A stretch of 64,000 nucleotides of DNA from Ashinkailepas kermadecensis (taxonomy: Eukaryota > Arthropoda > Thecostraca > Neolepadidae), in the NCBI GenBank assembly GCA_034440615.1, contig JAOTOM010004671.1, forward strand, positions 306,001 to 370,000, given 5' to 3'. The notes under the pieces are model-generated. The model was not told where the DNA came from, searched no databases, and saw only the letters and a list, made by a program, of their open reading frames with translations. Within the stretch, counting starts at the first letter, position 1, and each line of letters begins with the position of its first letter. Of the stretch, positions 9,767-21,833 are shown piece after piece. The position numbers and the translations under genes were made by a program.

Positions 9767-11105
9767 TCAGTGTGTGATCCTCCCGAGTCTCCGGTGAGTT
9801 TGCCGGTGTAGGAGGTGATGTGTGCTGTCTCGATGTCGTCTCTCAGTGTGTGATCCTCCCGAGTCTCCGGTGAGTTTGCCGGTGTAGGAGGTGATGTGTG
9901 CTGTCTCGATGTCGTCTCTCAGTGTGTGATCCTCCCGAGTCTCCGGTGAGTTTGCCGGTGTAGGAGGTGATGTGTGCTGTCCCGATGTCTTCTTTCAGTG
10001 TGTGATCTTCCCGAGTCTCCGGTGAGTTTGCCGGTGTAGGGGGTGACGTGTGCTGTCCCGATGTCTTCTCTCAGTGTGTGATCCTCCCGAGTCTCCGGTG
10101 AGTTTGCCGGTGCAGGAGGTGATGTGTGCTGTCTCGATGTCGTCTCTCAGTGTGTGATCCTCCCGAGTCTCCGGTGAGTTTGCCGGTGTAGGGGATGATG
10201 TGTGCTGTCTCGATGTCGTCTCTCAGTGTGTGATCCTCCCGAGTATCCGGTGAGTTTGCCGGTGTAGGAGGTGACGTGTGCTGTCTCGATGTCGTCTCTC
10301 AGTGTGTGATCCTCCCGAGTCTCCGGTGAGTTTGCCGGTGTAGGAGGTGACGTGTGCTGTCCCGATGTCTTCTCTCAGTGTGTGATCCTCCCGAGTCTCC
10401 GGTGAGTTTGCCGGTGTAGGAGGTGACGTGTGCTGTCCCGATGTCTTCTCTCAGTGTGTGATCCTCCCGAGTCTCCGGTGAGTTTGCCGGTGTAGGGGGT
10501 GATGTGTGCTGTCCCGATGTCTTCTCTCAGTGTGTGATCCTCCCGAGTCTCCGGTGAGTTTGCCGGTGTAGGGGGTGATGTGTGCTGTCTCGATGTCGTC
10601 TCTCAGTGTGTGATCCTCCCGAGTCTCCGGTGAGTTTGCCGGTGTAGGAGGTGACGTGTGCTGTCCCGATGTCTTCTCTCAGTGTGTGATCCTCCCGAGT
10701 CTCCGGTGAGTTTGCCGGTGTAGGAGGTGATGTGTGCTGTCCCGATGTCGTCTCTCAGTGTGTGATCCTCCCGAGTCTCCGGTGAGTTTGCCGGTGTAGG
10801 GGGTGACGTGTGCTGTCTCGATGTCGTCTCTCAGTGTGTGATCCTCCCGAGTCTCCGGTGAGTTTGCCGGTGTAGGAGGTGATGTGTGCTGTCCTTGTTT
10901 TTTCTCTTTGTGTGTCCTCCCGAGTCTCCGGTGAGTTTGCCGGTGTATTGATGTCGTCTCTCAGTGTGTGATCCTCCCGAGTCTCCGGGGAGTTTGCCGG
11001 TGTAGGGGGTGATGTGTGCTGCCCCGATGTCGTCTCTCAGTGTGTGATCCTCCCGAGTCTCCGGTGAGTTTGCCGGTGCAGGAGGTGATGTGTGCTGTCT
11101 CGATG
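9767..11105. repeat. 76-bp minisatellite with splice-like motifs, ~18 copies
   Basis: Highly regular 76-bp units occupy the 3' part of cactus intron 1, ending 260 bp before exon 2. On the sense strand each unit contains an acceptor-like TCTCTCAG followed 23 bases later by a donor-like CCG|GTGAGT. A few units carry small changes (near 10900-10960). The repetition is certain; an effect on splicing is inference. Confidence 0.96.
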
Positions 11106-11366
11106 GGTGGCGACGCGGGCGGTGCCGGCGCAGGCAGAGCAGCTTACACCTGCCTTATCTGGTGTCGGCGGCGGTATTTCCATGGCCGGCAGCCGGCCGT
11201 GCCGCCGCAGCAGCACGGCGCCGTGCCACCCGGCGGAATTTCCGTCCGCCCGCCTCGGCCGTCGGCGCTGAAGAGTGCGCCGGCCGGCCGACAGCCGCTT
11301 CTCACCGACAGCCGTGTCCGCTGGCGGTGCAGGCTGCGCAATGACCTGCACCTGGCTGTGTTTCAG
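11106..11366 (+). other. unique GC-rich block before exon 2
   Basis: About 260 bp of non-repetitive CpG-rich sequence between the 76-bp minisatellite and the exon 2 acceptor. It contains a near-palindromic GGCGGAATTTCCGTCCGCC at 11231-11249, resembling a kappaB site without its first G. The frame joining exon 2 is open from about 11275, and an ATG at 11341 would give a short alternative N-terminus without the degron. The bases GACCTGCACCTGGC just before the acceptor (11343-11356) are repeated at the start of exon 2. Alternative promoter use is only a possibility. Confidence 0.35.
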
Positions 11367-11472
11367 GGACCTGCACCTGGCCATCATCTGCGGGCTGACA
11401 CACGTCGCCGAATGCTTGGTGCGTCTGGTGTTTCACCCGGAGTTTCTCAACCTGCGCAACCGCTACCTACAG
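11367..11472 (+). CDS. Cactus/IkappaB exon 2 (ankyrin repeat 1)
   Basis: The acceptor is gtgtttcag| and the donor is CTACAG|gtaacg. The first base completes the Thr codon split after exon 1, giving GDT-DLHLAIICGL, the canonical opening of IkappaB ankyrin repeat 1. The exon encodes 36 codons and ends FLNLRNRYLQ in phase 0, matching the 'FLNxxNxxxQTPLHLA' boundary of the family. It contributes to the ankyrin surface that covers the Rel nuclear localisation signal. Splice phase on both sides fits the neighbouring exons exactly. Confidence 0.95.
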
Positions 11473-11732
11473 GTAACGCTCGCCTACCTGTGCAATTGTC
11501 TTCGGTTGTCTGACTCACCAATTACTCTGCGCTACTATAATTATCCGCGGTAGATTCGCGAGTGTGTCCAACACACTGCCATTCCTTCGTTGGGTGCGCC
11601 AGGTGTATGATGTTATATTTCCGTGACTTTCATGGCTGGGCCATTCCATGGCCCAGATGGGTGGATATTCCACACACAAATTCCAGCGCGGCTGCCCAAG
11701 CGGTTGGGCTGGAGACGCAGTAGGAGGCCTGT

Positions 11733-12113
11733 TGGCGCTGTGGCAGTACGCATAATCACACCCTACCGGCCTACTCCCGTGCAGAAGCCGTGATGCGGCA
11801 GTACGCAGAATCACACCCCACCGGCCTACTCCCGTGCAGAAGCCGCGCTGTGGCAATACGCAGAATCAACCTACCGACCTACTCCCGTACAGAAGCGCGC
11901 TGTGGCAGTACGCAGATCACACCCTACCGACCTACCCCGTAAAGAAGCCGTGATGCGGCAGTACGCAGAATCACACCCCACCGGCCTACTCCCGTACAGA
12001 AGCCGCGCTGTGGCAGTACGACATACCCTACCGACCTACTCCCGTGCAGAAGCCGCGCTGTGGCAATACGCAATGTCACACCCTACCGGCCTGCTCCCGT
12101 GCAGAAGCCGGGG
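11733..12113. repeat. ~55-bp minisatellite, ~7 copies
   Basis: Units combine CCGGCCTACTCCCGTGCAGA, AGCCGCGCTGTGGCAGTACG and a CAGAATCACACC segment, with small length changes between copies. It lies 260 bp into cactus intron 2. Confidence 0.9.
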
Positions 12114-13508
12114 AAACCAAGACGACACCCAGCTGTCAATGCAGCTATGGCTGATTGTGGCTGCCGTAGAAAACTGCCCAAACAAACAACATATTATGTC
12201 CTACTACAGCCGCCCTTCGGCGAGGTGGCTAGGTTTTCGATATTTACATATTTCAAGATAGATAACTTTAGCAATGAATCCAGGTTTTCGATATATCTCT
12301 ATTTAAATGCTATTTAATCATTTTAATTTAAAACAGAATATAAAAAATGTACTTTCCATGGCTATAACGTGCCAATTATTGTGGTTGTCGTAGAAAGCCG
12401 CCCACAAAAACAACATATTATTTTCTACTACGGTCCCTCTTCAGCAATGAAGCTAGGTTTTCGATGTTTCTCTATTTCAATGTTTTTTTTTCCAATCACC
12501 TTTGGTGTAAAAAAGGAAACATGCACTTTCCACGTGTATAACATGGCGTTGAAACATTGTCCGATATCACGACATTTACTGATTCCAGTGCTTCGTGGTA
12601 AACACTTAGCGAAATGATATTCCGTATGCCAATTTTGAAATGTCTTCGAAACAAACCATAGTCCATCGCTAAGCAACTAAGCGTTCCAAACTATGTCGAT
12701 ATACGTATTAGGCTGGGTAGCATTTCAAACGGAAACGTTACAATAAATTGCTTAGTCATTCCGAACTGAACCTGAAGAATCCCTGCCTCGCATAATACAC
12801 CTTTTGAACAATCACGGCAGAATGCAGTGCTTGCTGGACACGCCCCACTTATGTCAAATGTTTGGCGTTTGTGTTTTTGCCATCCTGACCTTTTTTAACC
12901 ACGTTTTGATTCCTAGTTTCTTCTCTCATAATTGACCCTCGTCTTTAAATTACGGTTTCTACCTTGTTTAACCCAAATAGTTACTGTGATATACCCGCAT
13001 TCTTTATTCATAGAAGGCGATATCTTGCAACACTCTATGCTATAGGTCATGCGGTGAGTACAAGGACTCGAATAATATGTTAACTGGAGGGGGAATCATA
13101 CCCCCCCTCTACAGTGAGCAGAGAAGTTCTTAATTGTCAGGGGAAATACCGGTAAGGTTAACACATTATTGTGGAATTACTCAAGGATGAATCTTCAGAT
13201 TCTTGAATACTGGATGGAACATTGAAATGGACCTCAGAATGCACCTGCTAATTTTTTTTTTTTTAAACATGCAAGCTGAAATTTTAGGTGTTGATATTTC
13301 ACCATGAAACTACAAAAGTCGGGTTAAAAGCCCGGCATACTTCCCAATGACTGGTAAGAAAAGCCTATCGGTCGTGATCGAACTTTTTGACGGGGTTTTC
13401 GAACCTTTCGGTTGTTACCTCTAGTGTGCAATAATTTCATCGTGTTTCCATATATGAATATGCAGCATGCTTATGCGTTCAGAGAGCCCATGTGTACAAC
13501 AAGCATTG
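12114..13508. other. cactus intron 2, no gene seen
   Basis: AT-rich intronic sequence. Two diverged direct copies of a ~110-bp segment lie at 12155-12260 and 12375-12480; they share AACAACATATTAT and GGCTAGGTTTTCGAT-type blocks. A single A/T-rich run is at 13253-13265. No coding signal is seen. Confidence 0.6.
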
Positions 13509-14796
13509 GCCACCGTTTGTGGCGTGCACTACCGCCACGCACTGTCGCAGTGACGCTCCAGCGTGTTGTGGGGGGCGTGTACTACTACCGTGCACTGACG
13601 TAGTGACGCTCCAGCGTATTGCTGGGGGCGTGTACTGCTACCGTGCACTGACGCAGTGACGCTCCAGCGTGTTGTTGGGGGCGTGTACTACTACCGTGTA
13701 CTGACGCAGTGACGCTCCAGCGTATTGTTGGGGACGGGAACTACTACCGTGTACTGACGTAGTGACGCTCCAGCGTATTGTTGGGGGCGTGTACTGCTAC
13801 CGTGCACTGACGCAGTGACGCTCCAGCGTGTTGTTGGGGGCGTGTACTGCTACCGTGTACTGACGTAGTGACGCTCCAGCGTATTGTTGGGGGCGTGTAC
13901 TACTACCGTGCACTGACACAGTGACGCTCCAGCGTGTTGTTGGGGGCGTGTACTACTACCGTGTACTGACGTAGTGACGCTCCAGCGTGTTGTTGGGGAC
14001 GGGTACTACTACCGTGCACTGACGTAGTGACGCTCCAGCGTGTTGTTGGGGACGGGTACTGCTACCGTGTACTGACGTAGTGACGCTCCAGCGTGTTGTT
14101 GGGGGCGTGTACTGCTACCGTGCACTGACGTAGTGACGCTCCAGCGTATTGTTGGGGACGGGAACTACTACCGTGTACTGACGTAGTGACGCTCCAGCGT
14201 GTTGTTGGGGGCGTGTACTACTACCGTGTACTGACGTAGTGACGCTCCAGCGTATTGTTGGGGACGGGAACTACTACCGTGTACTGACACAGTGACGCTC
14301 CAGCGTATTGTTGGGGCGTGTACTGCTACCGTGCACTGACGCTCGAGCGTATTGTTGGGGGCGTGTACTACTACCATGCACTGACGTCGTGACGCTCCAG
14401 CGTGTTGTTGTGGACGGGTACTACTACCGTGTACTGACGTAGTGATGCTTCAGCGTATTGTTTGGGACGGGTACTACTACCGTGCACTGACGCAGTGACG
14501 CTCCAGCGTATTGTTGGGGGCGTGTACTGCTACCGTGTACTGACGTAGTGACGCTCCAGCGTGTTGTTGGGGGCGTGTACTGCTACCGTGCACTGACGTA
14601 GTGACGCTCCAGCGTGTTGTTGGGGGCGTGTACTACTACCGTGTACTGACGTAGTGACGCTCCAGCGTATTGTTGGGGGCGTGTACTGCTACCGTGTACT
14701 GACGTAGTGACGCTCCAGCGTATTGTTGAGGACGGGTACTACTACCGTGCACTGACGTAGTGACGCTCCAGCGTATTGTTGGGGGCGTGTACTACT
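13509..14796. repeat. 53-bp minisatellite, ~24 copies (left part)
   Basis: Units of 53 bp contain GGGGGCGTGTACTACTACCG, TGCACTGACGTAGTGACGCT and CCAGCGTATTGTT. The array stops inside a unit at 14796 and resumes at 17363 with GTACTACTACCGTGCACTGA, because a transposon has inserted into it. Confidence 0.96.
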
Positions 14797-15357
14797 CAGA
14801 CTTGTGCTCGACTCGAGTTGAATCAAGAATCGACTCATGAATCAATCATTTTTTGATGAGTCGAGAGTTGAATCGATTCTTTTCCACAAACATATTTTGA
14901 GTCGTGAGTTGAATCACATCTTTCTATTTAAAAAATGAGTTGAATCATGAGTCAATCATTTGAATCACAATGAGTCATTTGAGTCTTGTGACTCAAATGC
15001 ATGTTATGAACAAATAATATGAAGCATGTATCTGTGGGAATATTATGTCATGACACAAAGTAGGGAGTAAAAACACAGCATAATTATTCATGCTTAGCAA
15101 TACAATTGTCAACTTCTAATCTGCCAGTGAGTAAAGAATGGAGGGTACCAGTACTGAAGTTATTTACCAAAAACCAATTACAATAAACACACATAATTAT
15201 TAATGTTAAGCTTGGTATCCACAATCAGTATCATGCACGAGTCAATCCTATTACCAGGAGTACAACACATAAATGGGTTGTAATTGTGAAAAAGAATATG
15301 GAACCGACATTGTCCTGCACTGGAATTGGCATCTGCACTGAACAAAATTCCGTTGGC

Positions 15358-15416
15358 TTGTTATTTGTCACCTGCGCGTCTGATATCATATCAGACGCGC
15401 ATGTGACAAATAACAA
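15358..15416. repeat. 59-bp palindrome
   Basis: Two 29-bp arms, beginning TTGTTATTTGTCAC, are complementary with one mismatch and separated by a single base; the centre reads TGATATCATATCA. It lies within the 2.57 kb hAT-type element. Such palindromes may be cruciform-prone or internal foldbacks. Confidence 0.85.
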
Positions 15417-16471
15417 ACAAAGGTACCTTTACAAGAAGATAGATGGAAGTTTTCGTTCAAGCCTGCATGACGTATCCTAAGTTTAAAAAAAAAATATATG
15501 GTATCCGTTTGTGTAATTTGGTTCATTTGGTATCAATTTGGCTGAAAAATACTTTTTTCTCCTATATATGAAGGAAATGTGTACTGGATATAACATATTT
15601 TAACCAGTTTATATATGTCTTCTGTAATATCCTTCAACTTAGTCTGGAATACAAGCATGATCTTTTTTTGTGAACAAATAGCATTGTTCTTGTGATTGTG
15701 ATTTCAACGAATTTGACTCATTCATTTGGAAAATGAAAAATTCCCAAGATATAAGCACTTCAAGCTCTATATTGTGCCTGAGACCACTTGACCTGGGAGC
15801 AAAAATCCGCTGTAAAACCACCTATTGTAGAGGTAACTTTAGTAAGAATACCTATTAAACTTCCAGAAATTTAGGAAATATCCTTACTAAACACACTTCC
15901 CTTCTTAGTAAATATACATACTAAACCTTCGAGGGTGTATTGGACAGCTGTGCCCAAGACCTATCGAGTCAATGCTGTGCCCAAGGCGATATATACCTAA
16001 TATATACCGAATTAAGGCAGAAACATACGGTTTTCGATGTCAAAGAGTATTAAATCGAGTGCATGAAGTGTTGAACTTCTTCTTTATCACGTCTATGACA
16101 CACCAGGTACGGATGATTACACGCGATGTGCTATATTTGTAGAGAAGATTTTGATTGTTTATTTCTTTGCCAACTGAAAAGTTATCATTTGTAGGGAAAA
16201 TGAGTGGTCGCATCGTCATTTTTTACGTTAAAATACCATGCATTCAAAATAAAAATTCCAAAGAATCAAAATTTACCTTGATCTCCAATTATACCCAGTT
16301 TTGGCAAAATAATATATTCAACAGATCAAGATGTTTCAATGTTAGAGCATCTTCGTTGGCATCTACATAAATACTAATTCCCTTCTTTAATTAGACACAG
16401 ATGAAGATGCGTAGACATCAAACTGTCTGTCGAATAAATCATTTTTGCCATAACTGTTTTCACATCACATA

Positions 16472-17050
16472 TAGGGGAAGAGGGGGGATATCTGAACACG
16501 TTCTGTTTTCTGAACACCTACCTTTGGTCGTCTCCCACATCATGTTCAGTGCATAAATAACAAAAAGATGGCGGTATTCATAAATGATGGACCTGTCGCT
16601 ACCAAAACATGAAAGTCTGATCACATAATTCTACCTATACTCTGTGTACAAAGGTTGCAAAGTTCACAGGAACCATTGTAGGCTTCGAAGAGCAGTTGAC
16701 TTTAGGAAACCATAAGGAAGTGACTTCCAATTTTTTTTTGCAATTACACCAGCATTTTTTAGAGCTACTAATAGCTTGTACCACAACAGCTACAGTGAGG
16801 TAATCCTGAACAACAACATTTTCATGTTCAGGATACGGCACACCGCTATAAAATAATCATCTGTTTTAAAGTTGCTCTTTGCAAGTGGTTAGAGGATTTT
16901 CATTGAAAGGAACTGTTTGAATATGGATAGCTTGTTCATTTTTGTGTTCAGTAAACACAGTACAATTACTGGTTCAGCCATACAGAAGCAGCAGTAGAGC
17001 TATTTCTTGCATAATGCCTAAAGTGTTCAGGACCCCTCCTCTTCCCCTAT
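16472..17050. mobile_element. nested ~580-bp MITE
   Basis: The left end TAGGGGAAGAGGGGGGATAT and the right end, read inward as TAGGGGAAGAGGAGGGGTCC, form an imperfect inverted repeat; both continue to CTGAACAC. Flanking TA/AT-rich sequence makes the target duplication unclear (TA is possible). It carries no long coding frame and lies inside the hAT-type element at 14797-17362. Confidence 0.65.
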
Positions 17051-17362
17051 GTAATATATATATATAATTCTTATTATATTATATATATTATATTTTATAT
17101 GTATATCTATATATATATATATAGTGTGTAGGCAGTGTACACCAAATCATATGGCTTATGAGTCTGATACCATTGAGTCGGATCTGAATCGATTCAAATT
17201 GATGTTTGAGTCGTGAGTTGAATCGGATCTCTGTAGCTCTGAGTCTGAATTGAGTCGAATCAAATAATTTTGACCTGCTGTGAATCATGAGTTGAATCGG
17301 ATCTCAAGATCTATGAGTCAAACGTGAGCCGATTAAAACAATTTGAGTCGAGCACCAGTCTG

Positions 17363-17404
17363 GTACTACTACCGTGCACTGACACAGTGACGCTCCAGCG
17401 TGTT
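17363..17404. repeat. 53-bp minisatellite, displaced last unit
   Basis: The remainder of the interrupted 53-bp unit (TACTACTACCGTGCACTGAC and CGCTCCAGCGTGTT), restoring continuity with 13509-14796 once the hAT-type insertion and one target-site copy are removed. Confidence 0.9.
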
Positions 17405-19375
17405 CTCGGCCGACCTTGAACTTGGCCCGCGTTGACCGTGTAGTTATCTTGTTCCGACTGCGCATCATATGATCAGCTAGACTTCGCTTGGCGTCTGAGC
17501 TCCCGCCATGTGCCGTCGTGCTCTGACATATCGACCAGACGTGACCCACTATAGTAGCAGCCGTGGCAGCTGCGTCTCCAAGGCCAGGGCGAGCGCCGGA
17601 AAAGCGCTATACGTTCAGCGCTCTCCGATTAGTTCAGCATCAGCGAAGTGCCGTGTGCACACAACACGAGCCGGGCGTCCCGCCAGCTATATACGCCGTG
17701 CTCCGATTGGTCGGCCGGCGCAGCGGCGGAGCTCGAGCGGCCATCGCAGGTGTCAAATACCCGGAATGTTCGGACCGAAGCCCGGGACCAGCCGGTCTGG
17801 TGAGACCAGACACGGTTGGGGACCGGTGAAAATGCGTTGTAAGCCCGGTCAAATGACCGGGCTTACAACGCATGCTCCTTCTACCTAAAATGGCAACATG
17901 CATTTTCCCGTTAAATTCAAGTGATACCTATAGGCAATTCACATCAACTTTGAATACCTCATTCATTCCCGGAAGATGAATTAATATAAGCCTGTTATCA
18001 AAACATGCTTTAGACTGTCCATAACAGCCACTGTACGTGGAGGCCATGTATATGAAATAAATAAAGAAACAAGTAAATATATAAATAAATAAATACAGCA
18101 TGATGATGCCCATGTTGCCTACTTTCTGGGCACGAACCCACTTAGGGAATGGGTACATACCTACATTATTTTACCCTGTCAAACATACAGAATATATAGG
18201 ATGGAGAGACATGATAAATGGATTCTTCTTAGAATAGCCATAGAGACTTGCAAAATAGTGCAGAAGCAGCAAGATATTACACATGCAATGCATTCAAATG
18301 GCGCCCATCCGGACACGAGCCCCCTCCCCACACTCGGATGAAAATTCCTGGGTTCGCCCCTGCACTGCATGGTGGAAATATTGCGCAAGAAAGAATACCT
18401 GAGTTCGAACTCGATCAAGCGGCATTTTATCTGGCCATCAAGTACGGGCAAAAGATGGCATTAAAAAACCAGCCACCAAAAAAAACCCAATGTCCAAGAT
18501 GACGAAAAGCGTGGCAGAAGCTGCAGGGCAGGTCTGCAGGGAAAAGGTCTGCCAAACCACAACGGCAGAGGGACGACCGTTAAACGACCGCTGGACGACG
18601 GCGTACCTGAAGAGTACGTGACCCAGCTTACTGGTCACACGCTTGTGAAGTCGCTGGCATCATACCCAGGCTGAGGCTGATCTGCCGACGTGGAAAGGAG
18701 TGGCGACGACGGCCGGGGCGCCAGCCAGCGCCAACATTGTCTGTGTTTGCAACCGAGCCGTGCACACTGGCCACGAGAACGCCGAAAATGTCAACAACAT
18801 CTTCAGCGACATATTCACACACAGTTTGTTCAACATCGACGTGTTAAAATGCCATAGAAGACGCATGCAGATGTTGTCTTCACCTACGTAATGCATGCTT
18901 ATCGGTTGGATGTTGCATGCTTCATTATTACGTGTCGTTAGATGCGAGTACTTGTGTCGCATAAATAACTTGTGAGACGACAGCAAACAGTTGATGCACG
19001 AACGGAAAAGGAGGAAAATGGGAGTGGATTAGCAATAGTGAGTTAACGACGGACGGTGAGTTTGCGCACCCAGTCACGCAATGCCTCATCTGTTGTTTTA
19101 AAAAGCAGGTCAGTCTATCTTATTCTCATTCCGAGGTATGGGATACCAAAATTTTAATTCATAGCTTTATGCTGGAGCCATATTTGTATGGACGTGTTTT
19201 ATGAAAACATTTAGCAATCTCCTTTGGTGAATATATCGCATTGCGGATTACTTTAACACTTCATGCATGTGCGATGGCCCCTACCGAAACATTGCCTCTA
19301 ATGTCGCTTTATCCTGTTGCACAAATATATAAATATTTAAAACTGCATAAATAAATGATGTAGATGGACATGCCT
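17405..19375. other. cactus intron 2, GC-rich block and transposon end, no gene
   Basis: 17405-17830 is unexpectedly GC-rich with a CCGATTGGTCGG (inverted CCAAT-type) motif at about 17706. A perfect 20-bp inverted repeat with a 2-bp spacer lies at 17832-17873 (arm starts ATGCGTTGTAAGCCC). At 18305-18362 the minus strand begins CAGGGGCGAACCCAGGAATT, a hAT-like terminus without a recognised partner. No coding region is supported. Confidence 0.5.
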
Positions 19376-19724
19376 ATGTCCATAATGGACTGCTCACACC
19401 TAGCGTAATCTCGACGCACTGTCGGAATCGACGCAAAGCTAGCATGGGACCCAATGAGTCCGCCAATGGGGTCTGAAAGTTGATAAAGATGTAGATGGCG
19501 CTGAGAGTCAATGGTCACCCAGCCTTCTTTGGCGAACCTAAAGCGCTATGTTTTGTGGGTTAGGGAGGGCAGAATCTTTATATTTAAAAAGCCTATTGTA
19601 CATTTTGTAAGCAGCGTATGTTGTTTGCGCGTATTTAATTATGTTGAATGTACTTCAGACACGTCTAGTTTGCTGGAATATTTACCATTAGTGCGCTAGA
19701 AATTAGGAGAAGCAAGCCAGAAGT

Positions 19725-19793
19725 ATGGGTGTATGTGCGGTTCCCGGCTGCCATAAACGTGATCCATCTATCAGGTTTCCAGCAGACTGCAAG
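19725..19793 (+). pseudogene. THAP-domain N-terminal exon fragment
   Basis: The ATG opens a 23-codon exon beginning MGVCAVPGCHKRDPSIRFPA and ending at a good donor, TGCAAG|gtaaga. The Cys-x4-Cys pair, the following basic residues and the RFPAD stretch match the start of the C2CH THAP zinc finger. THAP domains open P-element transposases and domesticated THAP genes. The downstream residues (conserved Trp, Cys and His, AVPTIF-like motif) are not found, so it is a remnant of the host element's transposase. Confidence 0.55.
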
Positions 19794-20744
19794 GTAAGAA
19801 GGCAGAAAATTGATTTGAAAAACAACTATTGTTTGACTGCCTTTCTGTAAAAGACGTAGTGGGAACCATTTAGGAAAGCACTGGTAAGGTACCTAGGCAC
19901 ATTAGGTACCAAGGTAAGTACCTATCTATTGTCCAGACTGTAAAGTATGGCACAAGGTTCACTGGGGCACATCAGCCCACAGTGAAAATATTCACCAATC
20001 CACACCAAGGGTGAGAAATTGACTCCAATCTGCACCCCCCCCCCACCCCCAATCCATAGCCAGGAATTTGTCAGGGCTAATACCTAACATGCTAAGATTG
20101 GATTGTTAGCCTACTTAATTTGAAACTAATAATTTGAGTTCCACCCATAAGTTATGTTCAGTCAAATTAATTTGACCAAAATTGCATTGCAGGTTAGGTT
20201 GGGCAGTGGGTATCTGGTCACCTAGAGCTAGGTACCTTACCAAGGTAGTTGTTCATATGGGCCCCATTAGGGGCCCACACCCACCTCTCAGGGAGCCTGC
20301 ACTGCTTGGGGCACTGACTCCCAGGGGCCCACATCTCTTATGGGTTCTGTACACAGGAGTGGATCCAGAAAGCTGTCAAGGGGGGGTGACCTCATAGAGA
20401 GGGGGCCCATGCTGTGCCAGGATACCAGCCAAGAATGTCCTTCCTGGAGTAGGCAGGGTGGAAAGTGATGTTTGATGAGGCCTGCTAGTATTCCATGTTC
20501 CGGTCTTGGGGGGGAGCAATGTCTGGTGTGACCCACAGGTATTCCATGTGCCAATCTTGTGTGGGGGGTCTGACACTTGTGAAATTGTGCCCCATCTTGG
20601 GAAAATTATCGTACAGATTAAGGGGTTTAGGGTAGGCTTTAGGTCAGGTTTGGTCAGGCCGGGTTAGGTTTCATCCCCACCCAATGTGTGATGCCTGCTA
20701 AATGAATACCGGAACTTCTCAGGGAACCTGCACATCCACTAGAG

Positions 20745-20956
20745 CGGTGGTTCCCAACCTTTTTGGTCCATTTCCCCTTTCGCCTCTGGCCAAACCTGCC
20801 GTTTCCCCCCTAAAAAACTGAAGTTATATTTGTATGTCACTCAAGACATCACTTACGTCAATGAGACAAATGCGTAATGGATTCCATCAAAATTTCCCCC
20901 CTGAAATACCAAAATTTCCACCCAGGGGGAAATTTCTCCCCGGTTGGGAACCACTG
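20745..20956. mobile_element. 212-bp hAT MITE
   Basis: Terminal inverted repeats GGTGGTTCCCAACC (left) and AGTGGTTCCCAACC (right, read inward) are flanked by 8-bp duplications CACTAGAG (20737-20744) and CACTAGGG (20957-20964), one mismatch. CAGTGGTTCCCAACC is a classic hAT MITE terminus. It carries no coding capacity and is nested in the P/THAP-type element. Confidence 0.88.
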
Positions 20957-21796
20957 CACTAGGGGGACCTGTAACTGTACCTCTGCAAGCCAGTGCTACC
21001 AGTCTGGCTGCTTGAAGCCAGGCATATGAGGCCTGGCCCAGCCTCCCATGTTCATGGGCACCCTTTGCACCCCCCACCCCCTAGCTAAGCCTGTGTCTCA
21101 TCAGACATTACACACCATGCTGTGCCATGGTGTGTACACACCATGCACCATGCTTGTGGATGCATGCCTTTCCCTTAATAAGCTTGAAAGTTGAGGTGTT
21201 GTGAAACTCCCATAAAAATCCCTATCACTATTCAAGTCCATAATTGCGCCTAGTAGCTACCACCGTAACGTGCAGTCAATAGCAAAGCACTTGCCAGCTC
21301 AGACGCGTATGTTCTACCCAAGCTAGTGGCCAGAGTCCGATAATTGGCGAGCTCCTGGCACACTTTAACCCATGAACCATTTCTTCAACACAATATTTCC
21401 AAAATCCTTGGCCTAAATGACTTGCAACCCTAATAAAAGCCACATGCCTATACCGACTCCCGGCAACCCCACACAAAATGCACAGCAAAGATGGCCGACG
21501 CCTCCTCGTCGGGTGACCATTGCGTACAGCGCCGCCCTGGTGGCCAAATCGTAGCTTTCAGACCCCATTCTGCCATTGCGCAGGCCTTGCGTCAGCTGTC
21601 TGCCGAGTCCTACAAAGCGCTGGCGTTTTCCGAGCGGACAATATTGGATTTTCTCAACTTTTCCCGCTCGGCGCACCAGCGGCCTTGACGCAAGGTCGAC
21701 AGACTGCTCGGGATAAACTGCGGTCGCCATATTTGCTAATCTTCGGCGGATTGTTGCCACATCGGCTGCGGTTTTTTCAGCTTGTAAAGTTGCAAC

Positions 21797-21833
21797 ATGT
21801 CTCTCTCGGAAGATGCAAGCAAGCCAAGAACAG
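21797..21833 (+). other. possible 5' mini-exon in GC-rich block
   Basis: Within a GC-rich block (21490-21840) near the right end of the P/THAP-type element, an ATG opens MSLSEDASKPRT and runs into an excellent donor, CAG|gtgagag. It may be the first exon of a captured or element-encoded transcript. No downstream exon is recognised, so this is speculative. Confidence 0.2.

Larger units (their letters stand above)
14797..17362. mobile_element. 2.57 kb hAT-type transposon inside minisatellite
   Basis: The ends are an 18-bp inverted repeat, CAGACTTGTGCTCGACTC on the left and CAGACTGGTGCTCGACTC read inward on the right, one mismatch. A perfect 8-bp target duplication GTACTACT flanks it (14789-14796 and 17363-17370), cut from the minisatellite unit. 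Both subterminal regions carry many copies of GAGTTGAATCG-like motifs in both orientations (14815-15000 and 17160-17350), typical of hAT transposase-binding arrays. No transposase is visible. The body contains a 59-bp palindrome (15358-15416) and a nested MITE (16472-17050). Confidence 0.92.
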
